Assembly: GCF_022879575.1 (NCBI RefSeq)
Contig: NZ_CP084261.1
Span: 496,001 to 560,000 of the forward strand
Length of the DNA: 64,000 nucleotides
From: Caballeronia sp. SL2Y3
Lineage (GTDB): Bacteria; Pseudomonadota; Gammaproteobacteria; Burkholderiales; Burkholderiaceae
Direction: 5' to 3'
Each line of letters starts with the position of its first letter. Within the stretch, counting starts at the first letter, position 1. The notes beneath the pieces were generated by a model. The model searched no databases. It had not been told where the DNA came from and worked only from the letters and a program-made list of their open reading frames with translations. The translations under genes and the position numbers were made by a program. This document shows, piece after piece, positions 1 to 7,485 of this stretch.

Positions 1-54
1 GTCCATTCACCGGTTCTTGCTGAATGCGCCATCTTCGGTGTGGTCCGCGCCGCT

Positions 55-1182
55 TCAGGCTCTCACATCGAACCCGGCGACATACGCCACCGGATCGCTG
101 CCATCCCACACGCGGCCGTCGCAGAGCGTGGCGGCTTGCCTTTCCGCAGGGATGGGCACGCCCGAAGCGCCCGCCGCCTCGCGATACAGAGCCGTCTGGT
201 TCACGGCCGCGGCAATGGCGGCGTCGTCGCTCTCGGCGACGAGCATGCCCCATCGACGATACTGCGTGATGAACCACAAGCCCTCCGAGGCGCGCGGATA
301 GTTGACCGCGCCGTCATCGAAGAAGCGCACCGGCGCGATGCCATGCGGCGCGCCGAGCCGTGCTTCGATCAACTCGCGCGGCACGCCCAGCAAGTCGGAC
401 GAAGCGAGTGCTTGCGCGATCTCCGCGCGATGCTCGGGTCGGTCAACCCAGGCGCACGCATCGAGCATCGTGCGCACCAGCGCACGCGCGGTATTCGGAT
501 ACAGCGCGACAAAATCGCGCCGGCAGGCGAGCACCTTCTCCGGATGATCCGGCCATATCTCGCTCGTATGGACGACCGTGCGTCCCGCGCCGCGCGCTTC
601 GGCGACGCCGTGCCACGGCTCGCCCGCGGAGAAGCCGTCGAGCGTGCCTTCGGCGAGCGCCTCGGCCATACGCGGCGGCGGAATCACTACACTGCGCACG
701 TCGCGCAACGGATGCACGCCGTTCGCCGCGAGCCAGTAGTAGAGCCACATCGCATGCGTGCCGGTCGGGAACGTCTGCGCGATAACCGGCACGCGACCGA
801 GCGATGCCAGCGCGTCCTTCACGCTGGCCCGTTGGCGGATCGCGTCGGCGATCGGAGTCGATAGCGTGATCGCCTGTCCGTTGCGATTGAGCACCATGAG
901 CACGGCCATGTCGGCCTGCGGCCCGCCGATGCCGAGTTGCACGCCATACACGAGCCCGTAGAGCGCGTGCGCCGCGTCGAGTTCGCCCGACAGAAGCTTG
1001 TCGCGCACGACGGCCCACGACGGCTGCCGGCACAACTCGATCTCGATGCCGTGGCGCTGTCCCATCTCGCGCAGCGCGGCGGCGGCGAGCGGCGCGGCGT
1101 CGCTGAGCGCGACAAAGCCGAGCCGCAGATGCGTGCGTTCGGGCGCGTGCGTGGCGGATGAAGCGGATATAGGCGAATTCAT
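55..1182 (-). CDS. nasS: NasS-type nitrate/nitrite sensor, NrtA-like binding protein
   Basis: This 375-residue protein has the two-lobe fold of the CmpA/NrtA nitrate-binding family; LRLGFVALSDAAPL near the N terminus and AHALYGLVYGVQLGIGG are typical. The start MNSPISASSATHAPERTH has no hydrophobic signal segment, so it should stay in the cytoplasm. No ABC permease or ATPase lies nearby. Together with the adjacent nasT this points to the NasS sensor role: in the known NasS-NasT pairs, NasS holds the antiterminator NasT inactive until nitrate or nitrite binds. It follows nasT by 20 bp on the same strand and is probably cotranscribed. No clear Shine-Dalgarno precedes the ATG, so translation may be coupled to nasT. 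A transport role is possible but less likely. Confidence 0.88.
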   Translation of the reverse strand: MNSPISASSATHAPERTHLRLGFVALSDAAPLAAAALREMGQRHGIEIELCRQPSWAVVRDKLLSGELDAAHALYGLVYGVQLGIGGPQADMAVLMVLNRNGQAITLSTPIADAIRQRASVKDALASLGRVPVIAQTFPTGTHAMWLYYWLAANGVHPLRDVRSVVIPPPRMAEALAEGTLDGFSAGEPWHGVAEARGAGRTVVHTSEIWPDHPEKVLACRRDFVALYPNTARALVRTMLDACAWVDRPEHRAEIAQALASSDLLGVPRELIEARLGAPHGIAPVRFFDDGAVNYPRASEGLWFITQYRRWGMLVAESDDAAIAAAVNQTALYREAAGASGVPIPAERQAATLCDGRVWDGSDPVAYVAGFDVRA

Positions 1183-1202
1183 GACGTGATAAGGAGTACT
1201 GT

Positions 1203-1778
1203 CTAACCGAGCAGGTCGGCCACGGAAAGAAGCTGGCGGGCGATTTCCGCGACTTTCACGCCTTGGTCCATCGCGCGTTTGCGCAGCGTGGCGTAAGCGT
1301 CGTTTTCCGACATGCCGCGCCGTTCCATCAGCAGACGCTTCGCGCGGTCGATGAGCTTGCGCTGCGCGAGTTCGTTCTCGACTTGTTCCAGCCGCAGCCG
1401 CAGCCGCGCCTCGTGAGCGAAGCGCGCGAGCGCGACCTCGATGATCGGCGCGAGCCGCTCCGGCGCGAGGCCCTCGACCGAGTAGGCCGTCACGCCCGCA
1501 CCGACGGCAGCGCGGATGAACTGCTGATCCGCGTCGTTGCTGAACATCAGCACGGGGCGCGGCGCGGCCTGGTTCATCACCGCGAGCTGTTCGAGCGTGT
1601 CGCGCGAAGGGGAGTCCGTGTCGATGATGACGACATCCGGCTTCTGGCTCTCGACGGCTGCATGCAGCTTGGCAGGCGCGGCGACCTCGGCGAGCATCTC
1701 ATAGCCCATGCGGGCGAGCTGATCGCGAAGATCGCCGATGGGCTTGTCGGTGTCGGTGACGAGTAGGACGCGAAGCAT
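1203..1778 (-). CDS. nasT: NasT, ANTAR-domain transcription antiterminator
   Basis: This 191-residue response regulator has an N-terminal CheY-like receiver (residues about 1-120, putative phospho-acceptor Asp53 in VVIIDTDS) and a C-terminal ANTAR domain (about 125-188, LIDRAKRLLMERRG and NDAYATLRKRAM). ANTAR proteins bind twin hexaloop RNA hairpins and prevent intrinsic termination. The likely targets are in the same window: two leaders upstream of cobA and narK carry a matching hairpin overlapping a terminator. The start chosen is the ATG at MLRVLLVTD, because upstream in-frame sequence is Arg-rich and not receiver-like. It is encoded just upstream of nasS, and the two probably form one sensor unit. 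Confidence 0.92.
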   Translation of the reverse strand: MLRVLLVTDTDKPIGDLRDQLARMGYEMLAEVAAPAKLHAAVESQKPDVVIIDTDSPSRDTLEQLAVMNQAAPRPVLMFSNDADQQFIRAAVGAGVTAYSVEGLAPERLAPIIEVALARFAHEARLRLRLEQVENELAQRKLIDRAKRLLMERRGMSENDAYATLRKRAMDQGVKVAEIARQLLSVADLLG

Positions 1779-1884
1779 CTGTTGAGCGGGGAGCGGTGTT
1801 CGAAGTATCGGTGGATTCGACTCTAACGCACGACGCCACGAGCGAAAACCTGGCCGAATGGCATAGGCCGCATGACGGCGTCTC

Positions 1885-2670
1885 TCAGGCCGCGTGCGCG
1901 AAACCGCGCTCGCGGCGCGGCGCCGAATCAACCGCAAACTCGACCGCTTCGCCGATCGCTCCGCCCACCAAGATCACTGCCGGGCTGCCGAGTCCGGCTG
2001 CGGCGGCATCGGTGGCAAGGCGATCGAGCGTGGTCACGAGCCGCTTCTCATGCGCCGAGCCGGCATGCTGCACGACCGCCGCCGGCGTGCTCGCCGGCAG
2101 CGCGTCGAGCAGCGTCGCCGCGATACTCGCGATGCGGCTCATGCCCATGTAGATGGCGAGCGTCATGCCGGTGGCCGCGAGCGCGCGCCAGTCGGGCTCG
2201 CCGTGGTCCTGCATGTGCGCGGTCACGAAGGTCACGCCCTGACAATGATCCCGATGCGTGAGCGACATGCCGAGACTCGCCGCCGCAGCAAAGCCCGACG
2301 AGACCCCGTTCACGATGTCCACCGGAATGCCCGCGCCGCGCAGCGCGGTCAGCTCCTCGCCTGCGCGACCGAACAACAAGGCGTCGCCGCCCTTAACGCG
2401 CACGACGTGCAGGCCTTTCTTCGCGTAACGCTGCATGAGGCGCTCGATGAACGCTTGAGGCGTGGACTTGCAGCCGCCGCGTTTTCCCACGCGAATCACG
2501 CGAGCGCGCGGTGCGAGGGTGACGATGTCCTGATTCGCGAGGTCGTCGAGCAGCAGGATGTCCGCTGCGGCAAGCACGTTGGCGGCGCGGATGGTCAAGA
2601 GATCGAGGTCGCCGGGTCCTGCGCTCAGCAGCGTGACTTTGCCTGGGTTCTTCGCGGGAGTGGTGCTCAT
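1885..2670 (-). CDS. cobA: Uroporphyrinogen-III C-methyltransferase (SUMT)
   Basis: The 261-residue protein is a single-domain tetrapyrrole methyltransferase. It has the N-terminal GPGDLDLLTIRA loop, the VRVKGGDALLFGRAGEE signature and the THRDHCQGVTFVTAH segment. It methylates uroporphyrinogen III to precorrin-2 using SAM. It lacks the CysG oxidase/chelatase half, so later siroheme steps must be encoded elsewhere. Its position beside nirB suggests siroheme supply for nitrite reductase, although precorrin-2 is also a cobalamin intermediate. The start (ATG after AGGACC) removes 40 residues from the longest open frame, and the removed part overlaps the structured leader. Expression is probably controlled by a sigma-54 promoter and a NasT-type attenuator. 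Confidence 0.93.
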   Translation of the reverse strand: MSTTPAKNPGKVTLLSAGPGDLDLLTIRAANVLAAADILLLDDLANQDIVTLAPRARVIRVGKRGGCKSTPQAFIERLMQRYAKKGLHVVRVKGGDALLFGRAGEELTALRGAGIPVDIVNGVSSGFAAAASLGMSLTHRDHCQGVTFVTAHMQDHGEPDWRALAATGMTLAIYMGMSRIASIAATLLDALPASTPAAVVQHAGSAHEKRLVTTLDRLATDAAAAGLGSPAVILVGGAIGEAVEFAVDSAPRRERGFAHAA

Positions 2671-2716
2671 GTTGGGTCCTGTATCGCATGTTGCTGGATT
2701 CGGCGCGGCGAACGCG

Positions 2717-2761
2717 AAAAGCGTCCGCTCGTGTCGGGCACGAGGGACGCCGTTGTCCGTG
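2717..2761 (-). promoter_or_regulatory. ANTAR-type antiterminator hairpin overlapping a terminator, cobA leader
   Basis: On the minus strand, GGAC-AACGGC-GTCC (2758 to 2745) forms a 4-bp stem closing a hexaloop with A at position 1 and G at position 4, the ANTAR target signature. Its 3' half is also the 5' arm of an intrinsic terminator: GCGTCC-CTCGTG (2750-2739) pairs with CACGAG-C-GGACGC (2733-2721), followed by TTTT (2720-2717). The two structures exclude each other. The 18 nt CACGGACAACGGCGTCCC are identical to the narK leader. A possible first hairpin (CGCA-CCGAC-TGCG, 2777-2765) lies 6 nt upstream, but its loop is not a clean hexaloop. NasT control is inferred. Confidence 0.78.
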
Positions 2762-2832
2762 GTTCGCAGTCGGTGCGTTCGATCCTTCACTACTCATGCG
2801 CCACAGCGTCGTTGCCGCGGCGGTCTTTCCAA

Positions 2833-2848
2833 TGCAATAAGCGGGCCA
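2833..2848 (-). promoter_or_regulatory. Sigma-54 promoter for cobA
   Basis: The minus strand reads TGGCCCGCTTATTGCA, with the -24 GG at 2847-2846 and the -12 GC at 2835-2834, separated by exactly 10 nt. This closely matches the sigma-54 consensus TGGCAC-N5-TTGCA. Transcription would start near 2823 and give a leader of about 150 nt containing the ANTAR hairpin and terminator. The NtrC-like boxes at 2969-2983 and 3016-3030 are at an enhancer-like distance. Confidence 0.72.
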
Positions 2849-2968
2849 TTTTCTCTGTGAATGCCATCCGCCGCGTAGAAGTCGCGTGAACAGTGGAGAT
2901 CAGCGTGTGCTAACCGGATCGTACACACGCATCAGGATTCGCCCTTCGCACGCGATGAGTGCTGCGTC

Positions 2969-2983
2969 GCACCATCGCTGTGC
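2969..2983. promoter_or_regulatory. NtrC-like enhancer box 1
   Basis: The sequence GCACCATCGCTGTGC has perfect GCAC and GTGC half-sites separated by 7 nt, as in the NtrC consensus. It lies between two divergent sigma-54 promoters, about 133 bp upstream of the predicted narK start site and about 153 bp upstream of the cobA one. Binding by NtrC is inferred. Confidence 0.6.
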
Positions 2984-3015
2984 CGGCGTGCATCCGAATG
3001 CGACGCGGGCCGAAT

Positions 3016-3030
3016 GCACGCAACGAGTGC
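3016..3030. promoter_or_regulatory. NtrC-like enhancer box 2
   Basis: The sequence GCACGCAACGAGTGC again has GCAC and GTGC half-sites with 7-nt spacing. Its centre is 47 bp from the first box. The interior matches the NtrC consensus less well than box 1. Paired sites would suit cooperative NtrC hexamer assembly for both divergent promoters. Confidence 0.52.
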
Positions 3031-3083
3031 GCGCTGCGCTCGAAGCCTTATGCCACAAGCGAATGCGGACGATGCCACGCGCA

Positions 3084-3099
3084 TGGCATAGCCCTTGCC
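3084..3099 (+). promoter_or_regulatory. Sigma-54 promoter for narK-nirBD-nasBA
   Basis: The sequence TGGCATAGCCCTTGCC has the -24 GG at 3085-3086 and the -12 GC at 3097-3098 with the invariant 10-nt spacing. It matches TGGCAC-N5-TTGCA at nearly every position. The predicted transcription start near 3109 gives a 135-nt leader containing the attenuator described next. Confidence 0.78.
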
Positions 3100-3144
3100 T
3101 TTAGTCTCGCCATCGGATCAACGGCGATCCGTCCTGAATATAGC

Positions 3145-3232
3145 GCCCGGCTGATTGAAGCCAAGTGGGCACGGACAACGGCGTCCCCTGCATCTGGCCA
3201 TCGGCCCGGTGCACGGGACGCCTTTCTTTTTT
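3145..3232 (+). promoter_or_regulatory. ANTAR-type two-hairpin attenuator, narK leader
   Basis: The second hairpin, GGAC-AACGGC-GTCC (3173-3186), has a hexaloop with A1 and G4, the ANTAR recognition signature. It shares GGCGTCCC (3180-3187) with the 5' arm of a strong terminator whose 3' arm is GGGACGCC (3215-3222), followed by TTTCTTTTTT (3223-3232). TGCA/TGCA inside the stem extends it. An upstream hairpin has GCCC/GGGC (3145-3148, 3167-3170) enclosing GGCT-GATTGA-AGCC (3149-3162); its loop does not show the A1/G4 pattern as drawn. Default termination relieved by NasT when nitrate is present is the inferred mechanism. Confidence 0.83.
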
Positions 3233-3243
3233 GCGGAAAGACG

Positions 3244-4569
3244 ATGGACAAAGCCACCCGAATCGATCTCTTCAGCTTGCGCACGGCGCCGATGCGCGCC
3301 TTCCATCTCACGTGGATGGCGTTCTTCGTGTGCTTCTTCGCGTGGTTCGCGTGCGCGCCGCTCATGCCGCTCATCAAGCGTGAATATGGACTCAACGCGG
3401 ACCAGATCGCCAACATCAACATCGCGGCGGTCGCGGTGACGATTCTCGTGCGGCTCGTGGTCGGCCCGATGTGCGACCGCTTCGGCCCGCGCAAGGTGTA
3501 TAGCGCGCTGTTGCTCGTCGGCGCGGTGCCGGTCATCGGCGCGGCGCTTTCCACGGGATACGACAGCTTCCTGTGGTGCCGTCTCGCGATCGGCGCTATC
3601 GGCGCGAGCTTCGTCATCACGCAATACCACACGTCGGTGATGTTCGCGCCGAACGTCGTCGGCACGGCCAACGCGACGACCGCAGGCTGGGGCAACGCAG
3701 GCGCGGGCGCGGCGCAGGCCATCGTGCCCTTGCTCGTCGCGGCGGCGATTGCATTGGGCGCAGGCGAAGCATCGGCATGGCGCATCGCGCTGATCGTGCC
3801 GGGCCTGGCGATGCCCGTGATGGCCTTCTTCTACTGGCGCTATACGCAGGACTGCCCGCAAGGCGACTTCGCGCAACTGCGTCGCGCGGGCATCGCCATC
3901 GACGGCGGCAAGAAGGGCGGCTGGCAGAGCTTCGTCACCGCTTGCGCGAACTATCGCGTATGGATGCTTTTCGTGACGTATGGCGCGTGCTTCGGCGTCG
4001 AGGTGTTCATCCACAACATCGCGGCGGTCTATTACGTCGATCACTTCGGCCTGTCGCTCGGTCAGGCAGGCATGGCGGCGGGCAGCTTCGGTTTGCTTGC
4101 ATTGTTCGCCCGCGCGCTCGGCGGCTGGCTTTCCGATAAAGCCGCCGCGCGGCGCGGCCTCGACATACGCGCGACGCTGCTCTTCGTGCTGATCGCGGGC
4201 GAGGGCGTCGGGCTCTATGCGTTCGCTCACGCGGACAGCATTGCGCTTGCCCTCATCGCGATGATCGCGTTCGGTCTCTTCACGCACATGGCATGCGGTG
4301 CGACGTATGCGCTCGTGCCGTTCATCGACCGCAAGGCGCTCGGCGGCGTGGCCGGCGTGATCGGCGCGGGCGGCAATGTGGGCGCGGTAGCCGCAGGCTT
4401 TCTGATGAAGGGCGTCGGCAACGTGCAGCAGACGCTGTCGCTGCTCGGCGTGCTGGTCGCGGGCTCGGCGCTGTGCGCCATCGCCGTGCGCTTCTCTCCC
4501 GAACACAAGGCCCGCGAAGCCGCGCTGCGTGAAAGCGCGCTCGCAGTCAATAACGGCGTTGCCAACTGA
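3244..4569 (+). CDS. narK: NarK-type nitrate/nitrite MFS porter
   Basis: This 441-residue, about 12-TM protein belongs to the NNP branch of the major facilitator superfamily. The glycine-rich signature GWGNAGAGAAQAIVPLL sits in TM5. The loop VGPMCDRFGPRKVY between TM2 and TM3 is the MFS motif A region. It should import nitrate for the nitrite and nitrate reductases encoded next. The ATG at 3244 follows GGAAAG and lies 11 nt after the leader terminator. The frame stays open further upstream but passes through the leader structures, so the longer start is rejected. nirB starts 15 nt after its stop. Confidence 0.93.
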   Translation: MDKATRIDLFSLRTAPMRAFHLTWMAFFVCFFAWFACAPLMPLIKREYGLNADQIANINIAAVAVTILVRLVVGPMCDRFGPRKVYSALLLVGAVPVIGAALSTGYDSFLWCRLAIGAIGASFVITQYHTSVMFAPNVVGTANATTAGWGNAGAGAAQAIVPLLVAAAIALGAGEASAWRIALIVPGLAMPVMAFFYWRYTQDCPQGDFAQLRRAGIAIDGGKKGGWQSFVTACANYRVWMLFVTYGACFGVEVFIHNIAAVYYVDHFGLSLGQAGMAAGSFGLLALFARALGGWLSDKAAARRGLDIRATLLFVLIAGEGVGLYAFAHADSIALALIAMIAFGLFTHMACGATYALVPFIDRKALGGVAGVIGAGGNVGAVAAGFLMKGVGNVQQTLSLLGVLVAGSALCAIAVRFSPEHKAREAALRESALAVNNGVAN

Positions 4570-4584
4570 GGAAAGGTCCCTGTC

Positions 4585-7125
4585 ATGAATATCGTTGTCA
4601 TCGGCCACGGCATGGTCGGCCACAAATTCCTCGAATGCCTCGCTGAAAGCGCCAATGAAGCACTGCATGTCACGGTGCTGTGCGAGGAACCGCGCGCAGC
4701 GTACGACCGCGTGCATCTGTCCGAGTTCTTCGCGGGCAAGTCGGCGGACGACCTCTCGCTCGTCGAAGCGGGCTTCTTCGAGCGTTCGGGTTACGCGCTG
4801 AAGTTGAATGCGAGAGCCGTCGCCATCGACCGCGCAGCGCGCACCGTCACGACATCGACCGATGAGACGCTCGCCTACGACAAGCTCGTTCTGGCGACCG
4901 GATCGTACCCATTCGTCCCGCCGGTAGAAGGTAAGGACCGCGAAGGATGTTTCGTCTATCGCACGATCGAAGATTTGCAAGCGATGCAGGCGTTCAGCGC
5001 GCGTGCGAAGACTGGGACCGTGGTGGGCGGCGGCTTGCTCGGGCTCGAAGCCGCGAAGGCGCTGCGCGACATGGGGCTGCAAACGCACGTCGTCGAATTC
5101 GCGCCGCGCCTGATGGCGGTGCAAGTGGACGAGGGCGGCGGCCGCGTGCTGCGCAGCAAGATCGAGGCGCTCGGCGTGACGGTGCATACCAACCGCAATA
5201 CGCTCGCCATCGTCGACGGCGAAGGCGCGGTCAACCGCATGAACTTTGCGGACGGCGCGCATCTCGACACGGACATGATCGTGTTCTCCGCAGGCATTCG
5301 TCCGCGCGACGATATCGCCCGTTCCGCAGGGCTCGAAGTCGGCCCGCGTGGCGGTATCGTGATCGACGACACCTGCCGCACGAGCGACGAGCATATCTAC
5401 GCGATCGGCGAATGCGCATCGTGGAACGGTCAAGTGTTCGGCCTCGTTGCGCCGGGCTACGACATGGCGCGCATCGTCGCGAAGCAGTTGCGGGGCGAAG
5501 CAGCGTCGTTCGCGGGCGCGGACATGAGCACGAAGCTCAAGCTGATGGGCGTGGATGTGGCGAGCATAGGCGATGCGCACGCGAAGACGCCCGGCAGCCG
5601 CTCTTATCAATTCAGCGATGAACGCAAGCAGGTCTACAAGAAGCTCGTCGTATCGGATTGCGGCAAGTATCTCCTCGGCGGCGTGATGGTCGGCGATGCG
5701 ACCGAATACGGCACGCTCCTGCAGTTCATGCTGAACAAGATGGAACTGCCCGAAGCGCCGGAATTCCTGATTCTTCCGCAGGCAGACGGCAAGGCCAAAC
5801 CGGCGCTCGGCGTCGAGGCATTGCCGGACGCAGCGCAGATCTGCTCGTGCAACAACGTGAGCAAAGCCGAGATCTGCGCGGCGGTCTGCGCGGGCGCGAC
5901 CAGCATCGGCGCATTGAAGAGCGCATGCAAGGCGGGCGCATCGTGCGGCGGCTGCGTGCCGCTCGTCACGCAAGTGATGAAGTCGGAGATGAGTCGTCAG
6001 GGCCTGGCGGTGAACAATCACCTCTGCGAACACTTCGCTTATTCGCGGCAAGAGCTGTATCACATCGCGCGCGTGGAAGGACATCGCACGTTCGCGTCCC
6101 TGCTCGCGAAGCACGGCAAGGGCCTCGGCTGCGATATCTGCAAGCCCGTGGTCGCAAGCATTCTCGCTTCGTGCTGGAACGAGTTCGTTCTCAAGAAAGA
6201 GCACGCCAGCTTGCAGGATTCGAACGACTACTACCTCGCCAACATTCAGCGCGATGGCACATATTCCGTCGTGCCGCGCATGGCGGGCGGCGAAGTCACG
6301 CCCGATGGGTTGATCGCCGTCGGTCAGATCGCGAAGAAATACGGGCTCTACACGAAGATCACCGGCGGGCAGCGCGTGGATATGTTCGGCGCGCGCGTCG
6401 AGCAATTGCCGCTCATCTGGGAAGAACTCATTGCGGCCGGCTTCGAATCCGGGCATGCGTATGGCAAGGCGCTGCGCACGGTCAAGTCCTGCGTCGGCTC
6501 GACATGGTGCCGCTATGGAGTCGGCGATTCGGTCGGGCTCGCGGTGCAGCTCGAGAATCGCTACAAGGGCTTGCGCACGCCGCACAAGATCAAGTTCGGC
6601 GTATCGGGCTGCACCCGCGAATGCGCCGAGGCGCAGGGCAAGGATATCGGCGTCATTGCCACAGAGAAAGGGTGGAACCTGTACGTCTGCGGCAACGGCG
6701 GCATGAAGCCGCGTCACGCGGAACTGCTCGCATCCGATCTGGATCAGGCGACGCTCGTGCGTTACATCGATCGCTTCCTGATGTTCTACGTGCGCACTGC
6801 CGACCGCCTGCAGCGTACGAGCGTATGGCGCGACAACCTCGAAGGCGGCCTCGACTATCTGATCGACGTGGTCGTCAACGACAAGCTCGATATTGCCGAT
6901 GAGCTGGAAGCCGAGATGCAACTCGTCGTGGACACGTACGAAGACGAGTGGAAGAAGGCCGTCACGGACCCCGAAACCCGCAAGCGCTTCCGTCATTTCG
7001 TGAACAGCGACAAGGGCGATGAGACCGTGACCTTCGTGGAAGAGCGCGGCCAGATCCGGCCCGCGACGCCGGACGAACGCAAGACTAAGCGCATCGACAT
7101 TTCCGTGGTTGTCGAAACCGTCTGA
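4585..7125 (+). CDS. nirB: NAD(P)H nitrite reductase, large subunit NirB
   Basis: The 846-residue enzyme reduces nitrite to ammonium in the cytoplasm. Residues about 1-400 form the FAD/NAD(P)H reductase module (VVIGHGMVGHKF). A BFD-like [2Fe-2S] domain follows (Cys420, Cys422, then CGGC near 455), and a second Cys-containing segment ends in GLGCDICKP. The C-terminal siroheme/[4Fe-4S] half has the classic C-x5-C and C-x3-C pattern at Cys636, Cys642, Cys676 and Cys680. Its length is normal for the family. GAGGAAAGG precedes the start. It is followed directly by nirD, and its siroheme is likely supplied through the divergent cobA. Confidence 0.96.
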   Translation: MNIVVIGHGMVGHKFLECLAESANEALHVTVLCEEPRAAYDRVHLSEFFAGKSADDLSLVEAGFFERSGYALKLNARAVAIDRAARTVTTSTDETLAYDKLVLATGSYPFVPPVEGKDREGCFVYRTIEDLQAMQAFSARAKTGTVVGGGLLGLEAAKALRDMGLQTHVVEFAPRLMAVQVDEGGGRVLRSKIEALGVTVHTNRNTLAIVDGEGAVNRMNFADGAHLDTDMIVFSAGIRPRDDIARSAGLEVGPRGGIVIDDTCRTSDEHIYAIGECASWNGQVFGLVAPGYDMARIVAKQLRGEAASFAGADMSTKLKLMGVDVASIGDAHAKTPGSRSYQFSDERKQVYKKLVVSDCGKYLLGGVMVGDATEYGTLLQFMLNKMELPEAPEFLILPQADGKAKPALGVEALPDAAQICSCNNVSKAEICAAVCAGATSIGALKSACKAGASCGGCVPLVTQVMKSEMSRQGLAVNNHLCEHFAYSRQELYHIARVEGHRTFASLLAKHGKGLGCDICKPVVASILASCWNEFVLKKEHASLQDSNDYYLANIQRDGTYSVVPRMAGGEVTPDGLIAVGQIAKKYGLYTKITGGQRVDMFGARVEQLPLIWEELIAAGFESGHAYGKALRTVKSCVGSTWCRYGVGDSVGLAVQLENRYKGLRTPHKIKFGVSGCTRECAEAQGKDIGVIATEKGWNLYVCGNGGMKPRHAELLASDLDQATLVRYIDRFLMFYVRTADRLQRTSVWRDNLEGGLDYLIDVVVNDKLDIADELEAEMQLVVDTYEDEWKKAVTDPETRKRFRHFVNSDKGDETVTFVEERGQIRPATPDERKTKRIDISVVVETV

Positions 7126-7140
7126 ACTCAGGAGCACATC

Positions 7141-7485
7141 ATGAACGACCGAATCGAACCCGACTGGACCGCCGTTTGCGAACTGGACGATATCGTGCCC
7201 GACACGGGCGTCTGCGCGCTCATCAACGGCGCGCAGGTCGCCGTGTTTCACGTCGCGGCGGATGCGAACACGGTGTACGCCATCGACAACGTCGACCCGC
7301 ACTCGCAGGCCGCCGTGCTTTCGCGCGGCATCGTCGGCAGTCTCGGCGAACGGATCGTCGTGGCCTCGCCGCTCTACAAGCAGCACTTCGATCTGCGCAC
7401 GGGCGAATGCCTCGAAGCGCCGGAGCGTTCGGTCAATGCGTATCGCGCGCGCGTCGCGGGCGGCAAAGTCTGGATCGCGGCATGA
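7141..7485 (+). CDS. nirD: Nitrite reductase small subunit NirD
   Basis: This 114-residue protein has a Rieske-like fold (VCALINGAQVAVFHV, YAIDNVDPHSQAAVLSRG) but lacks the Cys-x-His cluster ligands; PHSQ and YKQHFDL stand in their places. That is normal for NirD, which carries no cluster and supports NirB. SD AGGAGCAC lies just upstream. Its stop overlaps the next gene's start as ATGA, showing tight translational coupling in the nar-nir-nas operon. Confidence 0.93.
   Translation: MNDRIEPDWTAVCELDDIVPDTGVCALINGAQVAVFHVAADANTVYAIDNVDPHSQAAVLSRGIVGSLGERIVVASPLYKQHFDLRTGECLEAPERSVNAYRARVAGGKVWIAA

Noticed and set aside
2959..3243. N-terminal 95-residue extension of NarK
   Set aside because: It covers the sigma-54 promoter and attenuator; the ATG at 3244 has a proper ribosome site.
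3118..7386. A 1,422-codon open frame on the minus strand across narK-nirB
   Set aside because: It is antisense to clearly conserved narK, nirB and nirD, Arg/His/Ala-rich and matches no family; it is a GC-skew shadow.
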